Assembly: GCA_012511085.1 (NCBI GenBank) | Contig: JAAZGU010000122.1 | Location: forward strand, 1-20,364 | Length of the DNA: 20,364 nucleotides | Direction: 5' to 3' | From: Erysipelothrix sp. | GTDB taxonomy: Bacteria; Bacillota_I; Bacilli_A; Erysipelotrichales; Erysipelotrichaceae | Part shown: one piece after another, positions 7,082 to 14,231 of the stretch | Numbering within the stretch: position 1 is the first letter of the stretch | How the letters are laid out: each line of letters opens with the position of its first letter | Position numbers and translations under genes: made by a program | Notes under the pieces: generated by a model | The model's input: only the letters and a program-made list of their open reading frames with translations | Databases searched by the model: none | What the model was told of the DNA's origin: nothing

Positions 7082-7924
7082 ATGAAACGTAGATTAACGA
7101 ACGCCTTGTTATTGATTATCGGCAATTATTTACTTGCGGCAGCGGTAAATACATTTATATTACCTTACGATATTTTATCGGGTGGTGTCGCAGGCATTGC
7201 GATAGCGCTTCAACCTCTGTTTGATTTTGATCCTAATCTAGTTATTAATGTGCTTGTCATCGGCTTGTTTGTTTTAGGTGCGTTAGTCTTAGGTCGAAAA
7301 TTTGCGGTGACCACCGCCGTCAGTTCTTTTTTGTACCCTTTGTTTTTGACCTTTAATCATTTGAAACTCGTTGTGGATATTGATCCGCTGTTGGCGAGTT
7401 TATACGGGGGCTTGGTGGCAGGTGTTGGTGTTGGGATGGTGTTGCGCACCGGCTCAAGCACAGGTGGCATGGATGTTCCGCCCTTGGTCTTGCATAAATA
7501 CACACATATCGAAGTGGCAGTGTGGGTGTTGATTGTGGATGGCATCACGGTGGCACTTGGTTTGTGGACTTACGGTATCGAAGCGGTGCTCATCGGCTTT
7601 ATATCTGTGTTTGCGACCGCATTTGCGATTAACAAAGTGTTGGTTTTTGGTGGTCAAAATGCGAAATCGGTTTACATCATTTCCGATTACTACGAAGCTA
7701 TTTTAAAATATATTCATGATCATCTTGATCGTGGTACCACCATCATTGATGCCAAGGGTGGTTTTACCGGCGATGACAAACCCGTGATTTTAACGGTAAT
7801 CATGAAAAATCAATACCCGGAATTGAATGCGAAAATTCATGAAATTGATAAAAATGCCTTTCTCATTGTTTCAGATGTCAAAGAAGTGAAAGGTTATGGC
7901 TTTTCTTTCGACTATAAAATTTAA
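7082..7924 (+). CDS. YitT-family membrane protein (DUF161 plus DUF2179)
   Basis: A 280-residue integral membrane protein, the same length as B. subtilis YitT. Five or so hydrophobic segments fill residues 5-190, with the family motif RTGSSTGGMD at 122-131. A cytoplasmic C-terminal DUF2179 domain (about 190-280) contains LDRGTTIIDAKGGF near 215-228. No biochemical function is settled for the family, although transport or membrane sensing has been proposed. The frame opens 24 codons earlier (7010), but that stretch contains the promoter. GAGGT (7072-7076), 5 bases ahead of ATG 7082, fixes the start. The gene stands alone between the divergent importer operon and ftsE. Confidence 0.92.
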   Translation: MKRRLTNALLLIIGNYLLAAAVNTFILPYDILSGGVAGIAIALQPLFDFDPNLVINVLVIGLFVLGALVLGRKFAVTTAVSSFLYPLFLTFNHLKLVVDIDPLLASLYGGLVAGVGVGMVLRTGSSTGGMDVPPLVLHKYTHIEVAVWVLIVDGITVALGLWTYGIEAVLIGFISVFATAFAINKVLVFGGQNAKSVYIISDYYEAILKYIHDHLDRGTTIIDAKGGFTGDDKPVILTVIMKNQYPELNAKIHEIDKNAFLIVSDVKEVKGYGFSFDYKI

Positions 7925-7959
7925 AATCACAAACTTCACACAAAGAACCAATATTTTTG

Positions 7960-7968
7960 TGTTAAAAT
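7960..7968 (+). promoter_or_regulatory. Extended -10 promoter for ftsE-ftsX-M23
   Basis: TGTTAAAAT at 7960-7968 fits TGN plus TAAAAT. No -35 box is present at 16-18 bases; TTCACA (7935-7940) is too far at 22 bases. The start is expected near 7975, about 16 bases before ATG 7991. A 7-bp inverted repeat (ACACAAA 7938-7944, TTTGTGT 7956-7962) runs into the element. Confidence 0.55.
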
Positions 7969-7990
7969 AGAAAAATACAGGAGCTTGTCT

Positions 7991-8680
7991 ATGTTATTAA
8001 TGCGTGGTGTTTCGAAAACTTATAAAAATGGGGTGAATGCCCTTTACGATATTAACCTTACGGTCGAACAAGGTGAGTTTGTTTATATCATCGGTCCGAC
8101 CGGTTCAGGTAAATCAACTTTGATTAAATTGTTGGATGCGGAAGAGGTCCCTACCAAAGGTACAGTGGAAGTTGTTGGTATTAATGTTGGGAAATTGAAA
8201 CATTCGAAGGTGCCCAAGTATCGACGCAACATTGGAGTTGTCTTTCAAGACTACAAACTCTTGGAACATAAAACAGTGAGTGAAAATGTTGCGTTTGCTT
8301 TGGAGGTCGTCTTTCGACCGAAACTCGAAATTCGAAAACGAGTGCGCGAAGTGTTAGAGCTTGTGGATTTAAGTGATAAGACTAACGCATTTCCGCGTGA
8401 ATTATCAGGGGGCCAACTGCAACGCGTTGCGATTGCAAGGGCAATTGCGAATCAACCAAAACTGTTGATTTGTGATGAACCGACTGGCAACCTTGATCCA
8501 GAAAAATCATTGGAAATTGTAAGGTTGCTTGAAAAAATTAACGCCGAAGAAGGGACGACGATTGTGATGGTTACCCATGATTTAATGTTGGTAAACGAAT
8601 GTCGCAAACGCACGATTGCCCTTGAAGAAGGACATATCGTGGCGGATTTAGAAACGGGAGGCTACATCCAACATGGCTAG
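7991..8680 (+). CDS. ftsE: Cell division ATP-binding protein FtsE
   Basis: ATPase of the FtsEX complex, which does not transport a solute but switches on cell-wall hydrolases across the membrane during division or elongation. It has 229 residues (228 in B. subtilis): Walker A GPTGSGKS 35-42, Q-loop in VVFQDYKLL near 86, signature LSGGQLQR 138-145, Walker B LLICDEP 158-164, H-loop H196. VFQDYKLL and CDEPTGNLDP are typical FtsE sequences. A TTG six bases upstream (7985) also opens the frame, but AGGAG (7979-7983) sits 1 base from it and 7 from ATG 7991, so the ATG is preferred. It overlaps ftsX by 8 bases. Confidence 0.96.
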   Translation: MLLMRGVSKTYKNGVNALYDINLTVEQGEFVYIIGPTGSGKSTLIKLLDAEEVPTKGTVEVVGINVGKLKHSKVPKYRRNIGVVFQDYKLLEHKTVSENVAFALEVVFRPKLEIRKRVREVLELVDLSDKTNAFPRELSGGQLQRVAIARAIANQPKLLICDEPTGNLDPEKSLEIVRLLEKINAEEGTTIVMVTHDLMLVNECRKRTIALEEGHIVADLETGGYIQHG

Positions 8681-9572
8681 AATTTGGCGTCCGATTAAAG
8701 AAGCGTTCATTGGCCTTGTCAGACACATCGCCATGACGCTATCCAGTATTTCTTCAGTCACCGTGACGCTGTTGTTTGTGAGTTTATTGTTGATGATTAC
8801 CGTCAACATCCAACGCTTCACCTACGGAATCGAGGAGACCATTAACATCCACGTTAAGGTCGCACAAACGCATGAATCCGTTGAAGATTTAAGTGTTATA
8901 TTTAGTGAAATTGATGCGATTAATGGAGTGAAGACCATTATCTTTTCATCCAAAGACGATGAATTGGATAAATTTATTGAGTCCTTTGGCCCTGATGGGA
9001 AAATATTTGAAAACTATCGTGGTGAATCCAATCCCTTGCGGGTTGCTTATCTTGTGGAAATTGATGAAGCTGCGAATGTGGAAACCATCTCCGCCAGGAT
9101 TCGTGACATCGAAGGCATTGAGGCCGTTCAATACGGTGGCATCAAAGTCTTGGAGCTCATGGACTTGTTGCAAGGGATCCGTAATGGTGTGTATGGGCTT
9201 GTCATCGGGCTTGGTATAGTTGCGATTTTTTTAATTTCTAATACAATTAAGATATCAATAGCATCCCGCCAAAAGGAAATCGCAATCATGCGAACCGTGG
9301 GTGCAAAAAACAGTTTCATCCGCATTCCATTTATTATCGAAGGATTTTTAATTGGGATTTTCGGTTCGATACTACCGATTGCTTTTACGATTGGCGGTTA
9401 TGTGTTTGTCTTTAATTTTTTAAGGGGTGAGCTTTTAACTCCAATGTTTAAATTAATTGAACCTTTCCCACTTGTTTTATATTTATCGGGGATATTGATG
9501 GCGGTTGCGGCGGTTGTGGGTAGCTTAGGAAGCTACTTGTCGGTCGCAAGGCATTTGAGGTGGACACGATGA
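8673..9572 (+). CDS. ftsX: Cell division membrane protein FtsX
   Basis: Membrane half of FtsEX, 299 residues. A cytoplasmic N-terminus is followed by TM1 (about 27-47), an extracytoplasmic domain (48-170) that in the family docks the hydrolase or its activator, then TM2 (172-192), TM3 (219-247) and TM4 (265-289), the four-helix layout of FtsX. The C-terminal half has the usual SRQKEIAIMRTVGA coupling segment at 198-211. The ATG lies within the end of ftsE (8-base overlap), with GGGAGG at 8656-8661. Its TGA overlaps the next ATG as ATGA, so the hydrolase gene is probably translationally coupled. Identity firm. Confidence 0.95.
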   Translation: MARIWRPIKEAFIGLVRHIAMTLSSISSVTVTLLFVSLLLMITVNIQRFTYGIEETINIHVKVAQTHESVEDLSVIFSEIDAINGVKTIIFSSKDDELDKFIESFGPDGKIFENYRGESNPLRVAYLVEIDEAANVETISARIRDIEGIEAVQYGGIKVLELMDLLQGIRNGVYGLVIGLGIVAIFLISNTIKISIASRQKEIAIMRTVGAKNSFIRIPFIIEGFLIGIFGSILPIAFTIGGYVFVFNFLRGELLTPMFKLIEPFPLVLYLSGILMAVAAVVGSLGSYLSVARHLRWTR

Positions 9573-10966
9573 AAATAAAAAAATTCTTGCTTGTTTTGGT
9601 TTCATTGGCACTCATTAGTCCGTTAGGAATGCGCATTGGCGCTAACGAATTTGAATCAAACCGTGCCTATTATGAAACGCTTTGTTTTACGAAGGTTGAT
9701 CCAGCGAATGCGGCAGTTTGCCGTGATTTTCAAAAACACATTGGTGATCAATCCAAACAAGTGTTGTCTGATTTAAACAGCATCCGCAAAGATCTGAGTG
9801 CCGTGCGTGCAGATATTACACGTTACGGGCGTCAAATCAATGAGTACCAAAGTCAAATTGATGAATTAGAACGACAAATCGAAGTGTTGGAACGTTCAAT
9901 TGAAAGCTTAGCGGCTGAGATTGAAATTCTGGCAGCTGATGTTGAAATCCTTGAAGAATCCATTAATGAACGTGATATCACCATCAAAGAACGCATGCTT
10001 GCGATGCAAGGTTTTTTAAGCATCAATGGATTTATAGATATTATTATGGGGGCTTCTAATTTTACGGATTTAGTGCGCCGCATTGAAGGTATTCAAGATA
10101 TTACGCATTACGATAATGAACAAATTAAATTAATGCAGAGCGAACGCGATCTGTTGGAACTTGATAAAATTGAATTGGAACGTCAACGCAATGTGCTTGA
10201 AGAAAACCGTGAGAACTTGGTGACTTCGCAAGCATCGTTGGGGGCTCTAATTGAGATACGCGAAGAAATTATTTCAGAGTTTAGACGTCAAGAAAGTCAA
10301 CTCATTAAACAAGAGCGTGAAGTTGCGGCGGATTATAGCCAAGTTCAAAGTCAACTTAAAAAAGTTGAAAGTGCCTTAAGCACAATTCCAGATTCCAGCG
10401 GTTGGCTACGACCCATCCTTACGGGTGCGCGGATTTCCGCCGGTGCTTGGTACTATCCAAGGGGTGGTCTGCATTTAGCGGTTGACTTTGCGGCACCGGT
10501 AGGAACCGCAGTCGTTGCAGTTGCCAACGGGGTTGTGGTGTATCGTGCGAATAATTGTCCAACTTATGGTTACTTAGGAAATTCATGCGGTTATCCCGGA
10601 GCAACCGGGGGGGGCAACCAAATTTACCTCATTGTTTCTGTCAATAATAAATCTTACGGTATTATATACGCGCACCTTGAAAATGGCAGCCCAACCAACG
10701 TTGGCCGTGTTGTTAAAGGCGGCGATGTGATTGGTCGTGTCGGTTCGTCAGGGAATTCATCGGGACCCCACACACATGTCGAAGTCGTGTATTTAGGAAC
10801 AAACTCTGTGAATTACTATGCACAAAATTGGGGTGGAAATCTATCTTTTGGTGCCGGTTGGAGTACGACCGGTTATCGCAGACGTTGTGAAGCCAACGGT
10901 CACACACCACCGTGTCGTTTAAACCCACTGAATGTCTTTAATGTGCGGGTCGGACAACGGTATTAA
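9569..10966 (+). CDS. FtsEX-associated M23 (LytM-type) peptidoglycan endopeptidase with coiled coils
   Basis: An exported murein hydrolase of EnvC/CwlO-like architecture, 465 residues. There is a signal peptide (1-25, cleavage probably after IGA), a long coiled coil in two arms (about 62-145 and 180-270) joined by a short helical segment (about 148-178) resembling the part of PcsB/CwlO/EnvC that contacts FtsX, then an M23 domain (about 280-410). Metal ligands H302, D306 (HLAVD) and H403 and catalytic H369 and H401 (HTH) are all present. It could therefore cut peptidoglycan itself, unlike degenerate E. coli EnvC. Six cysteines occur as three close pairs: 39/51, 330/340 and 440/449. ATG 9569 overlaps the ftsX stop, with GAGG at 9557-9560; a GTG at 9560 coincides with that site and is rejected. 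Partnership with FtsEX is inferred from the operon and coiled coil. Confidence 0.92.
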   Translation: MKIKKFLLVLVSLALISPLGMRIGANEFESNRAYYETLCFTKVDPANAAVCRDFQKHIGDQSKQVLSDLNSIRKDLSAVRADITRYGRQINEYQSQIDELERQIEVLERSIESLAAEIEILAADVEILEESINERDITIKERMLAMQGFLSINGFIDIIMGASNFTDLVRRIEGIQDITHYDNEQIKLMQSERDLLELDKIELERQRNVLEENRENLVTSQASLGALIEIREEIISEFRRQESQLIKQEREVAADYSQVQSQLKKVESALSTIPDSSGWLRPILTGARISAGAWYYPRGGLHLAVDFAAPVGTAVVAVANGVVVYRANNCPTYGYLGNSCGYPGATGGGNQIYLIVSVNNKSYGIIYAHLENGSPTNVGRVVKGGDVIGRVGSSGNSSGPHTHVEVVYLGTNSVNYYAQNWGGNLSFGAGWSTTGYRRRCEANGHTPPCRLNPLNVFNVRVGQRY

Positions 10967-10972
10967 TCAACG

Positions 10973-11000
10973 AAAAACATTTTGAAAAAAATGTTTTTTT
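10973..11000 (+). terminator. Weak AT-rich terminator after the M23 gene
   Basis: AAAAACATTTT (10973-10983) pairs with AAAATGTTTTT (10988-10998) around a 4-base loop, with only two more T residues following. The stem is 11 bp but has a single G-C pair, so termination may be leaky and let transcription run into the metal ATPase gene. Confidence 0.55.
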
Positions 11001-11018
11001 GTACGCATATAAATAAGG

Positions 11019-11024
11019 TATAAT
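11019..11024 (+). promoter_or_regulatory. -10 box of the metal ATPase gene, six bases from the start codon
   Basis: A perfect TATAAT at 11019-11024 ends 6 bases before ATG 11031. Initiation about 7 bases downstream of the -10 would begin at the A of ATG, giving a leaderless or nearly leaderless mRNA. No good -35 box is visible; the T run of the preceding terminator lies at that distance. Confidence 0.5.
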
Positions 11025-11030
11025 GATTTT

Positions 11031-12884
11031 ATGATTGAAACAATAAAAACAAACAAAGAACTAAGATTACAAACACTGAATGTCGTGCTCGCACTCATTT
11101 TAATGGTCATTGCGAAACTAATTGAAACGCAATTTAAAACCGCATCAATTATCTTGTGGGGCTTGGCATTTTTAATTGGTGGTTTTTTTAAAGCCGTGGA
11201 AGGTCTGCAAGCCACCGTTGAAAACAAAGCCTTGAATGTTGAGATATTAATGTTGCTTGCGGCCTTGGCAGCCTTTTTAACGCGTGACTTTCAAGAAGGT
11301 GCGATTTTAATCTTCATCTTCGCTGTGAGTGGGGTGCTTGAGACCTATGCCAACACCAAAAGTGAAAAAGCATTAACTTCGCTTTTGGAATTAGCGCCTC
11401 AAACTGCGATTATGATGATCAACGACGAAGAAGTGGAAGTGGATGTTGAACAGTTACGCATTGATGATGTGGTGATTGTTAAAGTGGGACAACAAATTCC
11501 AGTGGATGGTGTAATCGTCCAAGGGGCAACATCCATTAATGAAGCCGCGATCACGGGTGAATTTGTGCCGGTGTACAAGGCTGAACATGATGGCGTGTAT
11601 GCGGGAACCTTGAATTTGGATTCGACGATTTTAGTGAAGATTATCAAGGATGCGAAGGACTCCACGATGCAGAAAATCGTGGATTTTGTGCGAGAAGCAC
11701 AAGCAAGTCAAACACAATCGCAATCCTTTGTGGATCGTTTTGAGAAAGTATATGTGTACGGGGTCATCGTCATGGCCTTGCTCGTGATGTTTGTGCCCTA
11801 TTTTATGAAATGGCTTCCTTTTGACCAATCCTTTTACAAAGGTGTGATTGTGCTGGTTGTTGGTTCACCCTGTGCGGTGGTGGCTTCCATTACCCCGGCG
11901 ATTTTATCGTCGCTTTCTTACGGTGCCAATCATGGCATCTTGATTAAGGGTGGCAGCCATTTTGATCAGATACGTTTTACAAACACCGTTGTTTTTGATA
12001 AAACAGGAACCATTACCACTGGCAAGCCGGAAGTTGTGGACTTTGTTATGAGTGCGACTATTGATCGTGAATGGTTGTTGCATACAGTGGTGAATATTGA
12101 GCGTGATTCCAGTCATCCTTTGGCGCGTGCAATCGTCAATCATTACAAGGATGTGCCACCCTTGACGTTGATGACCAGTGAAGTTTCAGGAGCGGGCATG
12201 GCCAGCGATGTGCAAGGGCATCACATTCAAGTTGGAAAGTTTGACTACGAAGATGCGCATGGACTTGGGGAAGCACAACAAACCTTTTTGATGCAAGGCA
12301 TGAGCCTTGTGGATGTCATCATTGACGGAAAGCTTGTCGGTTTTATTGCGTTACAGGATACGGTACGCCATGATGCCACCGAGGTTGTCAAGGCACTGAA
12401 TGCCATGCACATGGAAACGGTGTTGTTGAGTGGTGATCGTATTAACTCAGTGGAGACCATCGCTAAACAAACACACATTCAAGCGGTGCATGCGGAATGC
12501 TTACCAGAATGTAAAGTTGACTATATTAAGGAATTAAAAGACAAAGGTCATCATGTGATGATGCTTGGCGATGGTATCAATGATGCGCCAGCCTTGGCGC
12601 ATGCAAATGTCGGCGTGGCCATGGGAGATGCCACGGATGTGTCATTGGAAACTGCTGATGTGGTGTTTATTAACAACAAGCTAACCAACGTGTTATCGTT
12701 GGTGAAGCTATCAAAAAAAGCGCATCGCATCATCACCCAAAATCTGGTGTTTTCAATCAGTGTCATCGCTTATTTATTAATTAGTAATTTATTTGTAGAT
12801 TTACGCCTCACCCACGGGGTTATTGCCCATGAGGGGTCCACAATTTTAGTCATATTGAATAGTTTGCGTTTACTAAGGGATTAA
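11031..12884 (+). CDS. P1B-4-type transition-metal efflux ATPase
   Basis: A membrane P-type ATPase that uses ATP to push a divalent metal out of the cytosol, 617 residues. Visible parts: two N-terminal hydrophobic segments (about 13-31, 38-56), two more before the A domain, actuator motif TGE at 175-177 (followed by F where most relatives have S), membrane metal site SPC at 279-281, phosphorylation motif DKTGT 323-327 (D323), the HP dipeptide 362-363, hinge GDGINDAP 513-520, and HEGST at 600-604 near the C-terminus. SPC plus HEGST marks subgroup P1B-4, whose members export Fe(II), Co(II) or sometimes Zn(II) (PfeT, FrvA, CoaT). There is no N-terminal heavy-metal-binding domain. Only a weak AAGG lies upstream of the ATG, and at 12 bases. 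The metal cannot be told from sequence. Confidence 0.93.
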   Translation: MIETIKTNKELRLQTLNVVLALILMVIAKLIETQFKTASIILWGLAFLIGGFFKAVEGLQATVENKALNVEILMLLAALAAFLTRDFQEGAILIFIFAVSGVLETYANTKSEKALTSLLELAPQTAIMMINDEEVEVDVEQLRIDDVVIVKVGQQIPVDGVIVQGATSINEAAITGEFVPVYKAEHDGVYAGTLNLDSTILVKIIKDAKDSTMQKIVDFVREAQASQTQSQSFVDRFEKVYVYGVIVMALLVMFVPYFMKWLPFDQSFYKGVIVLVVGSPCAVVASITPAILSSLSYGANHGILIKGGSHFDQIRFTNTVVFDKTGTITTGKPEVVDFVMSATIDREWLLHTVVNIERDSSHPLARAIVNHYKDVPPLTLMTSEVSGAGMASDVQGHHIQVGKFDYEDAHGLGEAQQTFLMQGMSLVDVIIDGKLVGFIALQDTVRHDATEVVKALNAMHMETVLLSGDRINSVETIAKQTHIQAVHAECLPECKVDYIKELKDKGHHVMMLGDGINDAPALAHANVGVAMGDATDVSLETADVVFINNKLTNVLSLVKLSKKAHRIITQNLVFSISVIAYLLISNLFVDLRLTHGVIAHEGSTILVILNSLRLLRD

Positions 12885-12912
12885 AAAATTGTAGGGTTAG
12901 CTACAATTTTTT
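12883..12912. terminator. Two-way terminator between the metal ATPase and peptidase T
   Basis: A perfect 12-bp stem (12883-12894 with 12901-12912) closes a 6-base GGTTAG loop, with six A residues at one end and six T residues at the other. It overlaps the last bases of the ATPase stop codon and lies 3 bases beyond the pepT stop, so it can serve both converging genes. Confidence 0.88.
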
Positions 12913-12915
12913 AAA

Positions 12916-14139
12916 CTATTTAGCGTGGAGTTCCACGATTTTTAAGATGGTTTGCTTTGAGAGCAGGGCATCGTTGACGGATAGAAACTCAAACTTACCA
13001 TGGAAGTTCTCGCCACCGGTGAAGAGGTTGGGGGTTGGAATCCCCATGTAAGTGATCTTCGAACCATCGGTACCACCCCGGATTGGTTCAATGATGGGTT
13101 TGATGCCTAATTCCAGCATCGCAGCTTTCGCAAGCTCGACGCTGCGCATGTCTTTTTTGATGACATCACCCATGTTGTAATAAGAATCTTGCATGTCTAA
13201 TTCAATGTGACCCTTGGCGTATTTTTCATTGAGTTGTGCCACCACGGCCTCAAGGTGTGCTTTTTTAGCTTCAAACAGGTCACGGTCATGGTCACGAATG
13301 ATGTAATGCATGGTGGCATCTTCAATGGTGCCTTCCATTTGCGTGCATAAATAGAAACCTTCGCGTTTTTCTGTCTTTTCAGGGACCGCATCTTGCGGCA
13401 GCATGCTATCGAGTTCCATAGCGACTTTGATGGCATTGATCATTGTGTTTTTTGCGGTACCGGGATGCACGGAGACACCTTTGATGGTGATTGTAGCACC
13501 CGCAGCGTTGAAGGATTCGTATTCTAGCTGTCCTTTAAAACTCCCATCCACGGTGTAAGCAAATTCTGTGTTGAATGCTTTGACATCGAACAAATTGGCA
13601 CCGCGACCAATCTCTTCATCGGGTCCAAAGGCAATGCGAATTTCACCATGTTCAAAGGGTTGGTCCGCAATCAACATTTTCATGGCTTCAATGATGGCGA
13701 CCATGCCCGCTTTATTATCAGCGCCGAGCAGGGTTGTCCCATCCGTCGTGATGAGGGTGTGCCCAATGTAATTGTTTAAGTTTGGAAATTGAATCGGACT
13801 TAAAATGACGTCAAGTTCTTTGTTTAAGATGATTTCCTGACCATCGTAGTCACTGACAATCTGTGGTTTGATGTTTCGTGATTCAAAATCAGCGGTATCA
13901 ATATGTGCGATGAAGCCGATTGCAGGGACGTTTTTGTTTGTGGTTTTAGCGATGGTTGCCATCACAAAACCATTGTCGTCATTGACAAAGACATTTTCAC
14001 AACCAATCTCAATGAGCTCATCTTTAAGCATGTAGGCAAAGTCGAGCTGGGCCTTGGTGGAAGGCACCGTTGGTGAGCTCGCATCGGAGCGTGTATCAAT
14101 TTTAATGTATCGAATAAATCGTTCAATAAATGGTTGCAT
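12916..14139 (-). CDS. pepT: Peptidase T (tripeptide aminopeptidase, M20 family)
   Basis: A cytoplasmic dizinc aminopeptidase that removes the N-terminal residue from tripeptides, 407 residues (the family is 405-410). The metal ligands and catalytic residues are all in place: H79 and D81 in AHIDTAD, bridging D141 in GADNKAG, E175/E176 in PDEEIGRG, D198 in TVDG, and H380 in ENFHGKFEF. The dimerisation or lid domain (about 208-325) includes GVSVHPGTAKN. The start is ATG 14139, preceded on the minus strand by AGAGGA. It is a single-gene unit, convergent with the metal ATPase and divergent from the S41 protease gene. Nothing links it functionally to its neighbours. Confidence 0.96.
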   Translation of the reverse strand: MQPFIERFIRYIKIDTRSDASSPTVPSTKAQLDFAYMLKDELIEIGCENVFVNDDNGFVMATIAKTTNKNVPAIGFIAHIDTADFESRNIKPQIVSDYDGQEIILNKELDVILSPIQFPNLNNYIGHTLITTDGTTLLGADNKAGMVAIIEAMKMLIADQPFEHGEIRIAFGPDEEIGRGANLFDVKAFNTEFAYTVDGSFKGQLEYESFNAAGATITIKGVSVHPGTAKNTMINAIKVAMELDSMLPQDAVPEKTEKREGFYLCTQMEGTIEDATMHYIIRDHDRDLFEAKKAHLEAVVAQLNEKYAKGHIELDMQDSYYNMGDVIKKDMRSVELAKAAMLELGIKPIIEPIRGGTDGSKITYMGIPTPNLFTGGENFHGKFEFLSVNDALLSKQTILKIVELHAK

Positions 14140-14176
14140 TTTTTTCCTCTTTCCTTATTAAAGTGTTATATTTAAT

Positions 14177-14205
14177 ATTGTAGACTATCCCCGTGATATA
14201 ATAAA
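14177..14205 (-). promoter_or_regulatory. Candidate pepT promoter overlapping the divergent protease promoter
   Basis: On the minus strand, TACAAT (14182-14177) has a weak TTTATT -35 candidate (14205-14200) at 17-base spacing. The leader would be about 30 bases. The -35 candidate overlaps the -10 box of the divergent promoter at 14197-14202, so the two promoters probably compete. Confidence 0.45.
14194..14202 (+). promoter_or_regulatory. Extended -10 promoter for the S41 protease-uvrB operon
   Basis: TGATATAAT at 14194-14202 is identical to the extended -10 in front of the YitT-family gene, including the preceding CG. There is no usable -35 box. A start near 14209 would leave about 23 bases before ATG 14232. 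Confidence 0.68.
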
Positions 14206-14231
14206 GGACAAAATGGTTGAAGGTGATGAGT

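Noticed and set aside
7938..7962. Inverted repeat ACACAAA/TTTGTGT between the YitT gene and ftsE as a terminator
   Set aside because: The stem is only 7 bp and AT-rich, with an 11-base loop and no T run after it. It runs into the ftsE promoter element, so it may be chance.
10999..11024. TTGTAC (10999-11004) as a -35 box for the metal ATPase
   Set aside because: Spacing to TATAAT is only 14 bases, outside the functional range for sigma-A promoters.
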